From Sulfurospirillum diekertiae (lineage in GTDB: Bacteria; Campylobacterota; Campylobacteria; Campylobacterales; Sulfurospirillaceae), in NCBI RefSeq assembly GCF_011769985.2, contig NZ_CP039734.2:1798001-1862000 (forward strand): a stretch of DNA of 64,000 nt, written 5' to 3'. The translations under genes were made by a program, and so were the position numbers. How positions within the stretch are numbered: the stretch's first letter is position 1; each line of letters opens with the position of its first letter. This document shows positions 8,205 to 18,053 of the stretch, in pieces. The notes under the pieces are model-generated. The model ran no database searches. It was not told the DNA's origin and was given only the letters and a program-made list of their open reading frames with translations.

Positions 8205-11170
8205 GCCTTCGTCCTAAGGTGAAGCAACACGGTAGCAATGATATCGTCATCATCCCGACTACGTGATTGCAACATGATTTTTTTCTCATCTTCGTATTTG
8301 ATCGTAATATTTTGCCCGTAATTGGAGATAAGGACAATGTTTTGTTGTGTCGCTAAAATTTTAATCTCAATCAGTTGCAAGAACTGCTTTGTCGAAACAT
8401 CAAGTTTGCCAAAACGATCCACCATCTCTTCTTCGATTTCTAAAACATCATGCACACTTGCACAACGGCTCAAACGTCTGTATAATTCGAGTCGTACACG
8501 GTCTTCTGCGATGTCATTGTCGCTAATGAATGCACTAATGGAAAGCTTAATCTCAACCTCTCGTGAAGCAATCGGTGTTTTACCCAAAAGCGAATTGATC
8601 GCATCTTCAAGCATTTTAAGATAGAGGGAATACCCAATATTTTTGATATGCCCACTTTGTGCTTCACCCACCAAATTACCGCCACCTCTGATTTCAAGGT
8701 CATGGTAGGCAAGGATGGAACCACTGCCTAGATACGAATTGGATTCAAGTGCAATAAGACGTTTTTTGGCAGATTCCGAGAGTTCTTCTTTATCTTTCAC
8801 CAAAAAGTAACAAAAGCCTTGGCGCTTACTACGCCCTACGCGACCACGAAGTTGGTGCAGATCTGCCATACCAAAGTGATCGGCTGAATCGATAAGAATC
8901 GTATTGACATTGGGAATATGAATACCTGATTCGATGATGGAGGTACTTAAAAGTACATCATACGCTTTCTCTTCAAAATGCAACATCTCTTTTTCGGTGA
9001 TAGCCGCACTGATTTCTGAATGAAGTGTGAGAATGCGTAGATTGGGCATCATAGAGAGCAGCTCTTTACGTTTAGCCTCAATGGTAGCAATACGGTTGTG
9101 CACAAAAAAGACCTGCCCACCACGTCTCATTTCCCGAATAATCGCCTCTTTGATAACCTTTTCATCATACTCTTTCACGAACGTTCGCACATCTTCTCGA
9201 TCATTAGGTGGTGTTAAAAGCTGTGAATACTGCTTAATGGAACTCAGTGCCATATTGAGACTTCTTGGAATGGGCGTGGCACTCATAGAGAGAATGTGGA
9301 CATTTTCACGGAAGTTTTTAAGCTTCTCTTTTTGTTTGACACCAAATTTATGCTCTTCATCCACCACCACAAGCGCAGGATTGTGTAGTTCTACTTCAAA
9401 CAAAGAGTGCGTTCCTACGCAAACGTGCAACTCGCCACTTTTGAGCTCTTTTAAAATCACCTGCTTTTGAGCGGGAGAAGTAAAACGATCCAATTGCGCT
9501 ACTTTGATGTTGTACTTGGCAAAACGGGTTGAAAGGCTCTTAAAATGCTGCGAACATAAAAGTGTGGTAGGTGCAATTAAGATCGCCTGAAAGCCTTTTC
9601 GTACCGTCGCAAATATTGCATTCATCGCCACTTCTGTCTTACCAAAACCGACATCACCACTGAGCAGTCTGTCCATCATCTTACCGCTTTTGAAATCACT
9701 CAAAATTTCGCCAATAACCCGTCGTTGATCTTCGGTATACGTAAAGCCTGCATCGGCTTCAAACAATGCCATTTCACCCTGTTCCATAGCAATGCTGAGC
9801 CCATCCACCATCTCACGTTTAGCCGCAATGGCAATGATCTCACTGGCAATCTCTAAAAGTCGCTCTCTGGTTTTGGCTTTGAGTTTTTGGAAACTCCCTT
9901 TTCCAAGGCGATCCACGCTGACCAAACCACCGCTTTCGCCAATGTAACGATCGATTACATGTAAATTTTCAACGGGGAGTAAAAGCTTATCGTCGCCCAA
10001 ATACTCTATCAAAACAAAATCTTTAGTAGCCCCTAAAACAGTGACTTGTGTAAGTCCCTTAAAGATGCCAATACCATAGTTTTCATGTACGACATAATCG
10101 CCACTTTTAAGTTCATCCAGAACAATGTTGGCACGCTTACGTTTGATTTTTGTAGAGGGCTTATTGAGCGAGAGAATAACCTCTTCCGCGTTCATAATGT
10201 TAACGATACGCTCACTCTGAATCCACTTTACATGTAAAGGTTCTATATCTACAATACGCAGTAAAACTTCATTTTTTGCTAAGAGCGTTATTTTTTTATT
10301 TTGATGCAACTCTAAAAAAGTTTTGATGTTACTGGGTGCAATTTCCCTGTAAGCTTTTGCTTCAGGAATCGATGGAAGGCTTTGTAATTTTTTGGCACCC
10401 ACCTCATCAAAAAGTGCTATTTCGTCAAGTTCTGCTACTGCATCCATACTCAAGTAGGTTTTAAATGCTTCCGTATAAACTGCCCCGCTCTCCCCCAAAA
10501 CCCACAGACCAAGCGAATGCACATCTTTGGTAAAGCTATCACTTTTAAGAGAATCTATACGTTTTTGCATCAGCGTGTGACGTTCTTCATCGAGTGCAAA
10601 AAGGGCTGGGAAAAGTGTATAGCTTTCCAGTTCCTCTTTGGCACTCTTTTGACTCTCACAGTCAAAGAAACGAATACTTTCCACTTCATCATCAAAAAGA
10701 CTTAAGCGAAGCGCTTTTTCACTGTCCGGTGGAAAAATATCGATGATATCTCCCCGTACAGAGATTTCACCTTTGTCTTGTACTACATCCACAGCAAGAT
10801 AGCCCCAGTAGAACATTTGCTCTTTAAAATGTTCCAAATGTAAGCGCATACCAAACTCTAGACTTAAGGTGTCAAAAAGTTCGGCTTTGGGAAGTGGCGT
10901 TAAGAGTGTCCGCAAGGGAGCAATTAAAATCTTTTTAGGAGAGTTGTCTTTATAAAATGCTTGCAAAACACGTAAAAGCTCTACAATTTCCTCATGGAAA
11001 GAGAGGAGATCATCACCACTATTTGCCCGTAAATCAGGTAAAACATAACTTTTCTTACCCAGAAAAAGGGCTACTTCAGAAGCTAGGAAAGCCTCCTTTT
11101 CACCTTTGACACCTAAAAGTTGAAGGTCATTTTTAGTTTGTAAAAATTCATAACACGCAGCTTGTAACAA
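8201..11170 (-). CDS. mfd: transcription-repair coupling factor
   Basis: Removes stalled RNA polymerase from DNA lesions and recruits UvrA. The 989-residue protein has a UvrB-like N-terminal module (a little shorter than in E. coli), the RNA polymerase-interacting CarD-like domain around DYVVHENYGIGIFKGL, then the RecG-like translocase with Walker A GDVGFGKTE near residue 507, DEEH near 604, and motif VI QLRGRVGRSKRQGF. The start is TTG directly after the bactofilin stop with AAAGGG upstream. Two palindromes lie in it: exact at 10227-10238 (LHVK) and ATTACATGTAAA at 9954-9965 (LHVI). Confidence 0.97.
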   Translation of the reverse strand: MLQAACYEFLQTKNDLQLLGVKGEKEAFLASEVALFLGKKSYVLPDLRANSGDDLLSFHEEIVELLRVLQAFYKDNSPKKILIAPLRTLLTPLPKAELFDTLSLEFGMRLHLEHFKEQMFYWGYLAVDVVQDKGEISVRGDIIDIFPPDSEKALRLSLFDDEVESIRFFDCESQKSAKEELESYTLFPALFALDEERHTLMQKRIDSLKSDSFTKDVHSLGLWVLGESGAVYTEAFKTYLSMDAVAELDEIALFDEVGAKKLQSLPSIPEAKAYREIAPSNIKTFLELHQNKKITLLAKNEVLLRIVDIEPLHVKWIQSERIVNIMNAEEVILSLNKPSTKIKRKRANIVLDELKSGDYVVHENYGIGIFKGLTQVTVLGATKDFVLIEYLGDDKLLLPVENLHVIDRYIGESGGLVSVDRLGKGSFQKLKAKTRERLLEIASEIIAIAAKREMVDGLSIAMEQGEMALFEADAGFTYTEDQRRVIGEILSDFKSGKMMDRLLSGDVGFGKTEVAMNAIFATVRKGFQAILIAPTTLLCSQHFKSLSTRFAKYNIKVAQLDRFTSPAQKQVILKELKSGELHVCVGTHSLFEVELHNPALVVVDEEHKFGVKQKEKLKNFRENVHILSMSATPIPRSLNMALSSIKQYSQLLTPPNDREDVRTFVKEYDEKVIKEAIIREMRRGGQVFFVHNRIATIEAKRKELLSMMPNLRILTLHSEISAAITEKEMLHFEEKAYDVLLSTSIIESGIHIPNVNTILIDSADHFGMADLHQLRGRVGRSKRQGFCYFLVKDKEELSESAKKRLIALESNSYLGSGSILAYHDLEIRGGGNLVGEAQSGHIKNIGYSLYLKMLEDAINSLLGKTPIASREVEIKLSISAFISDNDIAEDRVRLELYRRLSRCASVHDVLEIEEEMVDRFGKLDVSTKQFLQLIEIKILATQQNIVLISNYGQNITIKYEDEKKIMLQSRSRDDDDIIATVLLHLRTKA

Positions 11171-11563
11171 TCAATCCCTTTGTTCTTCATACGAAGGTGC
11201 TTCCACACTCTCGGTTTTAATTTTGCTCTCACCCTCAAAAATAGCTTTGGCTTCAATAACCAGCTCTTTTGAAATGACTTTTCCCAAAAATTTGCCACCT
11301 TCTAAGACTTCAACATTATCGCAGTTGGCATTGCCTTCAAAGAGACCATTGATAATCAAATGACTTGCGTTAATCTCACCACTTATTTTTCCTTGCTTTC
11401 CAATAGTTACGATGCTATCTGAGAGCACTTTTCCAAGAATGGTACCATCGACATGTAAACGTGTTTGGCAATTAAAAATACCCTCTATTTTTGCACCACT
11501 GGCTACGATGGTTGTCTCGGAAGCGGGTATTGAGCATTGATCAGCTTTATTAAAGATTCCCAT
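11171..11563 (-). CDS. ccmA: bactofilin (CcmA-like)
   Basis: A polymer-forming cytoskeletal protein of 130 residues with the right-handed beta-helix bactofilin core (IVASGAKIEGIFNCQ... GKISGEINASHLIINGLFEG). In Helicobacter CcmA organises peptidoglycan hydrolases that give helical cell shape. The short N-terminal MGIFNKA may serve membrane attachment. The start overlaps the M23 peptidase gene by 61 bases and has a strong GGAGAAGAGAG ribosome site inside that gene. Position between mfd and an M23 peptidase matches the Helicobacter shape locus. Confidence 0.92.
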   Translation of the reverse strand: MGIFNKADQCSIPASETTIVASGAKIEGIFNCQTRLHVDGTILGKVLSDSIVTIGKQGKISGEINASHLIINGLFEGNANCDNVEVLEGGKFLGKVISKELVIEAKAIFEGESKIKTESVEAPSYEEQRD

Positions 11564-12402
11564 GTTACTCTCTTCTCCTTTTTAAAGATTTCAGCAAAAT
11601 TAGAACCACGCCATCGTAAAAAAGGTTGTGGATCAAGTATTCTGCCAATGAATTTTACCTCATAATGCAAATGAGGACCTGTTGTCATTCCGCTAGCACC
11701 TGAATAAGCGATCATATCGCCTTTTTTTACAAATTGTCCCTCTTTGACAACGGGTTTATTTTGTAAATGTGCATAATAGCTTTCAAATCCATAATTATGG
11801 CTCAGCGAAACAACATTGCCATAACCGCTGTTTTGGTTATACTGTACAAATTTCACCACTCCATCTGCTGGTGCTAAAATAGGTGTTCCAATAGGCGCTC
11901 GAAGATCGATTCCCGTATGAAATTCTTTACGTTTTAAAATCGGATTATCTCTCCAACCAAAAGGAGAAGATATTTCACTATAGGCCATAACATCACCACT
12001 AGGGATATTATCGAAAAATGTTTTTTGCTGAATAATTGTGAGGTCAATCTCTTCAAGACGACTATCAATATTTTCTTCTTCGTTCGTACGAAGACCCATC
12101 ATCTCTTCCATGTTACTGATTTTATCGCGAATATTTTCATACTCTTGCGCTTTTTCAGAAACTTTACTTTGGAGTTCTTCATTTTGAACTAAAAGAAGAT
12201 TACGCTCAGAAACCGCACTCTCTTTTTTCGCTTCAAGGCTTGAAACTTCATGCATTAAAAATAAAATGACAAAACTACCGACTAAAATAACCAATGCCAC
12301 AAACAGCGTAAAATAAAGCAAAAATTTTTTAATCAGTTGATGCAATAAAAAATGTCGTGAACCATTGACATCAGAGATAGTGACTGTAAATTTATTTCTC
12401 AC
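11503..12402 (-). CDS. M23 (LytM) peptidoglycan endopeptidase, Csd1-like
   Basis: A membrane-anchored cross-link-cutting endopeptidase of 299 residues. There is a transmembrane helix at about residues 25-50, a coiled coil at about 50-110, and a LytM domain whose zinc ligands are all visible: H and D in EFHTGIDLRAP and HLH in TGPHLHYEV, plus YYAHLQ. It should therefore be active, like Helicobacter Csd1. Helicobacter has a second, inactive partner (Csd2) in tandem; I see only one M23 gene here. GTG start with AAAGGGG upstream, overlapping folC by 11 bases. Confidence 0.9.
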   Translation of the reverse strand: MRNKFTVTISDVNGSRHFLLHQLIKKFLLYFTLFVALVILVGSFVILFLMHEVSSLEAKKESAVSERNLLLVQNEELQSKVSEKAQEYENIRDKISNMEEMMGLRTNEEENIDSRLEEIDLTIIQQKTFFDNIPSGDVMAYSEISSPFGWRDNPILKRKEFHTGIDLRAPIGTPILAPADGVVKFVQYNQNSGYGNVVSLSHNYGFESYYAHLQNKPVVKEGQFVKKGDMIAYSGASGMTTGPHLHYEVKFIGRILDPQPFLRWRGSNFAEIFKKEKRVTWESLIKLINAQYPLPRQPS

Positions 12403-13546
12403 TTAACCCCTTTAAAAAGGCTTCCACTACCGAAAAAGAGCCAAAGACAAGATACTCTTTATCGCTTTGAATGGTGACAAAAGAAGAGATAGGAAGTTCG
12501 AGAGCTTTAGCAGCAGCATAAATATCACGCTTATCGGCAGCACGTGGACTGTCAATCTCAATGACTTGGATCTCTTCAACAACGGGTTTTAAAATTTTTA
12601 AAATGGTTCTAAAATCCTTATCCTTATAGCTATTATAGACCAAAATAACCTTTTTTTCGCCTAAATTTGCCACTAAGGCTTCTGCTGCCATCACATTATG
12701 CCCAACATCTACCGTGACATTAGGTAAAAGTTTTTGACAACGCCCTTGCAAAACAACCGGCGAAAAAATATCTAAATTGCAATCATATCCAAGTACGTTT
12801 AACGCGCAAAGTGCTGTTCTGAAATTCTCTTTAAGATACGTTGGTAAACCAAATTTGTCACTATAGACATCCAGTTTGGAACTAAAGGTTTTATAAAAAA
12901 AATCGTTCACATCATAGAGACGGCTCTTGAGTTTTTTTACTTTTGCCAATGCGATAGGATGAACGTTAGCATCATACTGTTTGGCTAAAACAATATCCCC
13001 GGTTGCGCTGTTGATCTTCGTCTGAGCAATCTCTTCGATCGTTTGTCCCAAAAAAGATTGATGATCTAACCCAATAGGGGTAACAATGGAAAGGCATTTG
13101 GGAAAGACATTGGTCGCATCAAACTCACCACCAAGCCCCGCTTCGAGGATAACATAATCACATGTTTTGCAAAAAATACTCATGGCTAAAAGTGTTGTGT
13201 ATTCAAAATACGAAAGTGATTCAGCCATACTAGGCTCTAACCAAGAGAGAAGTTCCGTATGCGCTTGCTCTAACATCTCATCATTGGCATCTTCGCCACT
13301 TAGCCAAATACGTTCATTAAATTTGAGAATATGCGGAGAAGTATAATGCCCTACCTGTAAACCATTGCTGAGAAGCATTTGTGCTAAAAAACGTCCCGTT
13401 GTCCCTTTACCATTGGTTCCAACAATATGAATAATTTTGGGAAGGGTTAAATGAGACGCTATGCTTTGATACGCTTTGGGCATACGAGCATAATCAATTT
13501 CATCGTAAAAAAGCGGTTTTGTCGCTAAAAATGATTGAAGTTGCAT
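12392..13546 (-). CDS. folC: folylpolyglutamate synthase / dihydrofolate synthase
   Basis: Adds glutamate to dihydropteroate and to folates. The 384-residue Mur-ligase-like protein has the ATP loop in IIHIVGTNGKGTTGRFL, YTSPHILKFNERI, YVILEAGLGGEFDATN and the C-terminal domain with TVDVGHNVMAAEAL. Length is slightly below E. coli FolC. Start and the cyclase stop overlap as ATGA, which suggests translational coupling in the block lptE-GGDEF-folC-M23-bactofilin-mfd. Confidence 0.94.
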   Translation of the reverse strand: MQLQSFLATKPLFYDEIDYARMPKAYQSIASHLTLPKIIHIVGTNGKGTTGRFLAQMLLSNGLQVGHYTSPHILKFNERIWLSGEDANDEMLEQAHTELLSWLEPSMAESLSYFEYTTLLAMSIFCKTCDYVILEAGLGGEFDATNVFPKCLSIVTPIGLDHQSFLGQTIEEIAQTKINSATGDIVLAKQYDANVHPIALAKVKKLKSRLYDVNDFFYKTFSSKLDVYSDKFGLPTYLKENFRTALCALNVLGYDCNLDIFSPVVLQGRCQKLLPNVTVDVGHNVMAAEALVANLGEKKVILVYNSYKDKDFRTILKILKPVVEEIQVIEIDSPRAADKRDIYAAAKALELPISSFVTIQSDKEYLVFGSFSVVEAFLKGLSEK

Positions 13547-15090
13547 CAGAGCACAGGTAACACTTGATTACGTCCTGCCTCTTTTGCTTTATATAAAAAG
13601 CTATCAGCAGAACCTATCGTTTCTTCTTTAGATTTTTCTAAAGAGCGCTGTGCGACACCACAACTCACCGTCACATTAATGCGTTCATTTTTATACAAAA
13701 ACTTAAATTGCTCTACAATGGCACGAATTTTATCGGCAAAATGAATGGCTTGCGCAAGATCAATGCTTGGAAGAATCACTAAAAATTCTTCACCACCATA
13801 ACGACCTACAAAATCCACTTGACGCACATATTTTCGTAGAATTTTACCTAACGTAGAAAGGATGACATCACCTGCCTCATGACCATACGTATCATTGACC
13901 ATTTTAAAGTGGTCAATATCAATAAAGCAGATGGTATAATCAACTTTGTAACGCATAAAAGCATCTTCAACACGTCCAAGTTCATTGGCTAAAGCACGCT
14001 TCGTTGCCACATGGGTCAAGTAGTCTTCTTTAACTTCTTGTTTTGCAACCAAAAGCGCTGATTCTAACTTGGAAACACGTTTTTGAAGCTTGGTAATTGT
14101 TTCTTGATTACTTGTCATCTTTTCGCTTAGAGATTTCGTCTCACTTTCCAAAGATGAGGCAATATTGAGAAGTTTTACATGAACGTTTTCAAAACTATCG
14201 TGTTCAAAATTAATACTTTGTAAATCTGCTTTAATAACTTTCACTTGCTCATGACTCACATTACTATTTTGAATCAATTCCAAAATCTTTTTATTAATCT
14301 CATCAAGAATTTTATCCAGCGCTGAAACTTTCTTTTGCACTTCAGCTTTATCAAGCTCTATGCGCTTTGAAATAAGCCCTTTAAGCTCTTTTTGCAAGGC
14401 TGGAGTACCAAGAGCATCAGGAGAATTACGTAATTCATTACCAATTGATGCTAATTCATCATTCATTCCTGAAGCAATAGAAGGGGCTAAAGATGCGATA
14501 ATAAGAGGAACTAGCGTACTATAAAGTTCACTACTCGTATCTTTACTCATGATTTTAATAAGATCTCGCACCATTGCCTCAAGATCATCTTTACTCACAT
14601 GCCCAAAAGAATCCAACTTCTTCAGATAACTGTCATCGTAGTTAGAGATAAAATCAAACCATTTTTCTTTAACAAGCTCAATAGATTGAAGATTTTGGTG
14701 AAAATCGAGACGCTCGAGGGAAGCATTTGCCAAACTGGTTGCTTTTGCATCATGTAAAAGGGTAATCGCTTGTAGCACTCTTTTGGTTAAAATAGCCAGA
14801 GTGTTGACCATTTTGAGGGCATCACCTTCATTGGCACGGTTCAGTTTTGCGACCAAAAAGGCAAGAAGTTCGTCGACATTACTGATGCTAAATCGTTTCA
14901 TATCTGTTGCAATAGTAGGATCAAGCTTTTTAGTGTACTTATCTACTTTTTGACAATCTTCAACAATCACCCCTTTTTGTTTGGCAACTTTACAGAAAAC
15001 TTTTGCATAATTATCGGGTGTTAAATTAAGATGCTCCGCTTTAATGAGTTCTAAGGTATCTTTAATGATCTCATTAATTGTTGTTGCCAT
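13546..15090 (-). CDS. diguanylate cyclase with helical N-terminal region
   Basis: The last ~165 residues are a GGDEF domain with an intact active site (GRYGGEEFLVILP, near residue 432), so it should make cyclic di-GMP. The inhibitory I-site RQVD sits exactly five residues before GGEEF, which implies product feedback. The first ~340 residues are helical, without membrane segments or a recognisable sensor, and end in a coiled coil. I place the start at 15090 because AAAGGA lies seven bases upstream; an in-frame start 39 bases earlier has no ribosome site. It overlaps lptE by 17 bases and folC by the ATGA junction. Confidence 0.92.
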   Translation of the reverse strand: MATTINEIIKDTLELIKAEHLNLTPDNYAKVFCKVAKQKGVIVEDCQKVDKYTKKLDPTIATDMKRFSISNVDELLAFLVAKLNRANEGDALKMVNTLAILTKRVLQAITLLHDAKATSLANASLERLDFHQNLQSIELVKEKWFDFISNYDDSYLKKLDSFGHVSKDDLEAMVRDLIKIMSKDTSSELYSTLVPLIIASLAPSIASGMNDELASIGNELRNSPDALGTPALQKELKGLISKRIELDKAEVQKKVSALDKILDEINKKILELIQNSNVSHEQVKVIKADLQSINFEHDSFENVHVKLLNIASSLESETKSLSEKMTSNQETITKLQKRVSKLESALLVAKQEVKEDYLTHVATKRALANELGRVEDAFMRYKVDYTICFIDIDHFKMVNDTYGHEAGDVILSTLGKILRKYVRQVDFVGRYGGEEFLVILPSIDLAQAIHFADKIRAIVEQFKFLYKNERINVTVSCGVAQRSLEKSKEETIGSADSFLYKAKEAGRNQVLPVL

Positions 15091-15589
15091 TACGAAGTCC
15101 TTTAATCGAAATCTTGGAAACAAACTCATCTAAAGCATCTCCTGACGCATAGCGGATTGCATCAAAACGATTATTATCCGAAACAACACTGTTGGATTCA
15201 ATCGAGAAGTCATACTCTCCTGTGGCCGTCAATTTTTGAACTTTTTTTGTTTCATCTTCATACTCCATTGCTAGGACAACGGTAGCTTTGTATGCAACAA
15301 CATAGCCATATTTATCATACACGGTAGGAGAAAAACCGATGGAACCGATCTTTACATGTAAAACACTGTCTGCTTGTTCTTTGGCAACCAACTTTGCACC
15401 AAAACGACTGACAATCGCTTCATTGACAGCATCTTTTATGAGAACACTATTTCTTGGATCTTGTCTTGAGATCGAAACTTCCGCATATATTTTATTTCCT
15501 AAGGCATGCTTCACATAATAGGATGCTGGCTTGTAACCACATCCACTTAAAAATGCTACCATCAAGAATCCAAGAAATAGTTGTTTCAT
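15074..15589 (-). CDS. lptE: LPS-assembly lipoprotein LptE
   Basis: Partner and plug of the outer-membrane LPS translocon LptD. The protein has 171 residues with a lipoprotein signal (lipobox LSGC, acylated Cys near residue 17) followed by GYKPASYY, and the short beta-rich LptE fold. Location directly after leuS is the same as in E. coli (leuS-lptE), which supports the call more than sequence alone does. An exact palindrome at 15351-15362 encodes LHVK. Confidence 0.8.
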   Translation of the reverse strand: MKQLFLGFLMVAFLSGCGYKPASYYVKHALGNKIYAEVSISRQDPRNSVLIKDAVNEAIVSRFGAKLVAKEQADSVLHVKIGSIGFSPTVYDKYGYVVAYKATVVLAMEYEDETKKVQKLTATGEYDFSIESNSVVSDNNRFDAIRYASGDALDEFVSKISIKGLRNGNNN

Positions 15590-15590
15590 C

Positions 15591-18038
15591 TTATTTTACC
15601 ACCAAATTAATCAGTTTATTGGGAACATAAATCTCTTTAAGAAGTGTACTTCCCTCTAGCCATTTTGTAACGCTCTCCTTACCAAGACGTAAAGCCTCCT
15701 CTTTTGATATGGAGGTTTCTACTTCAATTTCAGCGCGTTTTTTACCATTAACCGTTACAGCGAGTATCATACTATCTTCTACAAAAACTTCTTCTTTGAG
15801 TGCAATGGGTGTTAGATTGGTACATCCAAAAAGACTCTCACTCATTTCCCAGCAAAGATGGGGGACAATCGGCTCTAAAAGATTAAGGAGAATAAAATAC
15901 CCCTCAGACCAAACAGCTTTATCTTCTTGCTCGCTAAGGGCATTGAGTGCTTCCATACAAGCCGCAATCAGTGTATTAAAGGTATAACTACCCTCATAAA
16001 TTTCATTCGATTTTTTAAGAGCTTCATAGACTTTCTTACGTGCATATTTAGATTCTTTAGGCAAAGAAGCATGATCAATACTCGGAATGGCTTTACATGT
16101 AAATGCATTTTCACTCTTCTGTGCAAAACGTTTTAAAAATCTAAAAGCACCTTCTACGGCACTGTCATTCCACTCAAGTTCTTTTTGAGGCGGTGCGGCA
16201 AAAAGAATAAAAAGGCGTGCGGTATCAGCACCATAGGTTTTAATAATTGCATCAGGATCAACCGTATTGCCTTTAGACTTGCTCATTTTGGAACCGTCTT
16301 TCAATACCATGCCTTGCGTGAGAAGATTGGCAAATGGCTCGTCGCAATTCACGTAACCCAAATCACGCAAGACTTTGGTAAAGAAACGCGAATAGAGTAA
16401 GTGCAAAATAGCATGCTCTATACCACCGACGTATTGATCGACATTCATCCAGTAATTCGCACTCGCTTTATCAAAAGGAACATCATTCCAAAGCGATGGA
16501 TCCGTGGTATAGCGTAAGAAATACCAACTGGATTGAAAAAAGGTATCCATAGTATCCGTTTCACGAACCGCATCTGCTCCGCAGCATGGACATTGTGTGT
16601 ACTTCCAAGTGAGATGTTTATCCAAAGGATTTCCCTCACCTTTGATCTCAACATCCTCAGGAAGTGCCACAGGAAGATTCTCAATTTTCTCAGGCACAAG
16701 TCCACATTTGGGGCAATGAATCATAGGAATAGGCGCACCCCAGTAACGTTGGCGACTAATGCCCCAATCACGAAGTTTGTAGTTAATGACTTTTGTGCCA
16801 ATTTTTTGTGCCTCAAAATAGGCAATAATTTTCTTTTGTGCGCTTTTAGAATCAAGCCCTGTAAATTCACCTGAATTCACCAATGTACCGTACTCTGTTG
16901 TCGCAATACTGCCATCAAACGGCGCTGTTGTTTCAATGCTTTGAATAATGGCTAAATCATACTTTTTGGCAAATTCAAAATCGCGTTCATCATGTGCTGG
17001 AACAGCCATAACTGCGCCACCACCGTACTCGATTAAAACAAAATTTGCCACCCAGACCGGTACATTTTTTCCCGTTAAGGGATGAATCACATCCAGTTCA
17101 AGACTAACACCCTCTTTAGGTGCTTGTGCACGATCCCTTGCTCCCACACTTTGCATTTTTTTGATTTGTGCAATTTTGTCTTCACTTAAAAGCTTATGCT
17201 CTATCAGATGTTTGACAATAGGATGCTCAGGTGCTAGAGCTGAGTAACTGACTCCAAAAATCGTATCGGGACGCGTAGTGAAAACTTTGTAACTTTCAAA
17301 TTGATTGTCCAATTTTACTTTAGAAGCATCACTCAGACTAAAGGAAAATTCTAAGCCTTCGCTTCTTCCAATCCAATTTTCTTGCATCGTGAGAACTTGA
17401 TTTGGCCAACCAGCACGCAATTTTTCACAATCGTCAAGGAGTTCTTGCGCATACTGAGTGATTTTAAGATAGTAACCGGGGAGTAAACGTTGCTCGACAG
17501 GATTGTCACATCGCCAACAGCACCCCTCTTCGACTTGCTCATTGGCAAGAACGGTTTGGCAGGTATTGCACCAGTTCAATGTGGCACTTTTTTGATACAC
17601 CAATCCTTTATTGAACATCTCAATAAAAATACGCTGTTCATGTTTGGTGTAAAGAACATCACTGGCGGCAAACTCTCTTTTTTTAGAAAAGGACAAGCCT
17701 AATGATGCAAGCTCTTTACGCATATAATCAATATTTTCATACGTCCATTTTTTAGGATGAACACCATGTTTAATCGCCGCATTCTCAGCAGGCATACCAA
17801 AACTATCCCAACCGATGGGATGTAAGACATTAAAACCATTTTTTCGGTGATGTCTCGCTATGGCATCCCCTATAGTATAGTTACGCACATGCCCCATATG
17901 AATACGCCCACTCGGATAGGGGAACATACTTAAAATATATTTTTTCTTTTTAGTCATATCAACAAGGGGTTCAAACGCATTGGTTTGATCCCACTTTTGT
18001 TGCCATTTTTTTTCAAGTTCTAAAGGATTGTAAAGCAT
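15591..18038 (-). CDS. leuS: leucyl-tRNA synthetase
   Basis: Class I synthetase of 815 residues that charges tRNA-Leu. The HIGH motif is in [15 protein letters not shown] near residue 45 and KMSKS in [10 protein letters not shown] near residue 585. Two Cys pairs (NWCNTCQT and CCWRCDNP) form the zinc-binding insertion, and the CP1 editing domain with [12 protein letters not shown] is present. It lies between secF and lptE. The palindrome at 16092-16103 encodes FTCK in the anticodon-binding part. Confidence 0.98.
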   Translation of the reverse strand: MLYNPLELEKKWQQKWDQTNAFEPLVDMTKKKKYILSMFPYPSGRIHMGHVRNYTIGDAIARHHRKNGFNVLHPIGWDSFGMPAENAAIKHGVHPKKWTYENIDYMRKELASLGLSFSKKREFAASDVLYTKHEQRIFIEMFNKGLVYQKSATLNWCNTCQTVLANEQVEEGCCWRCDNPVEQRLLPGYYLKITQYAQELLDDCEKLRAGWPNQVLTMQENWIGRSEGLEFSFSLSDASKVKLDNQFESYKVFTTRPDTIFGVSYSALAPEHPIVKHLIEHKLLSEDKIAQIKKMQSVGARDRAQAPKEGVSLELDVIHPLTGKNVPVWVANFVLIEYGGGAVMAVPAHDERDFEFAKKYDLAIIQSIETTAPFDGSIATTEYGTLVNSGEFTGLDSKSAQKKIIAYFEAQKIGTKVINYKLRDWGISRQRYWGAPIPMIHCPKCGLVPEKIENLPVALPEDVEIKGEGNPLDKHLTWKYTQCPCCGADAVRETDTMDTFFQSSWYFLRYTTDPSLWNDVPFDKASANYWMNVDQYVGGIEHAILHLLYSRFFTKVLRDLGYVNCDEPFANLLTQGMVLKDGSKMSKSKGNTVDPDAIIKTYGADTARLFILFAAPPQKELEWNDSAVEGAFRFLKRFAQKSENAFTCKAIPSIDHASLPKESKYARKKVYEALKKSNEIYEGSYTFNTLIAACMEALNALSEQEDKAVWSEGYFILLNLLEPIVPHLCWEMSESLFGCTNLTPIALKEEVFVEDSMILAVTVNGKKRAEIEVETSISKEEALRLGKESVTKWLEGSTLLKEIYVPNKLINLVVK

Positions 18039-18053
18039 CTTCTCTCCATCAAA

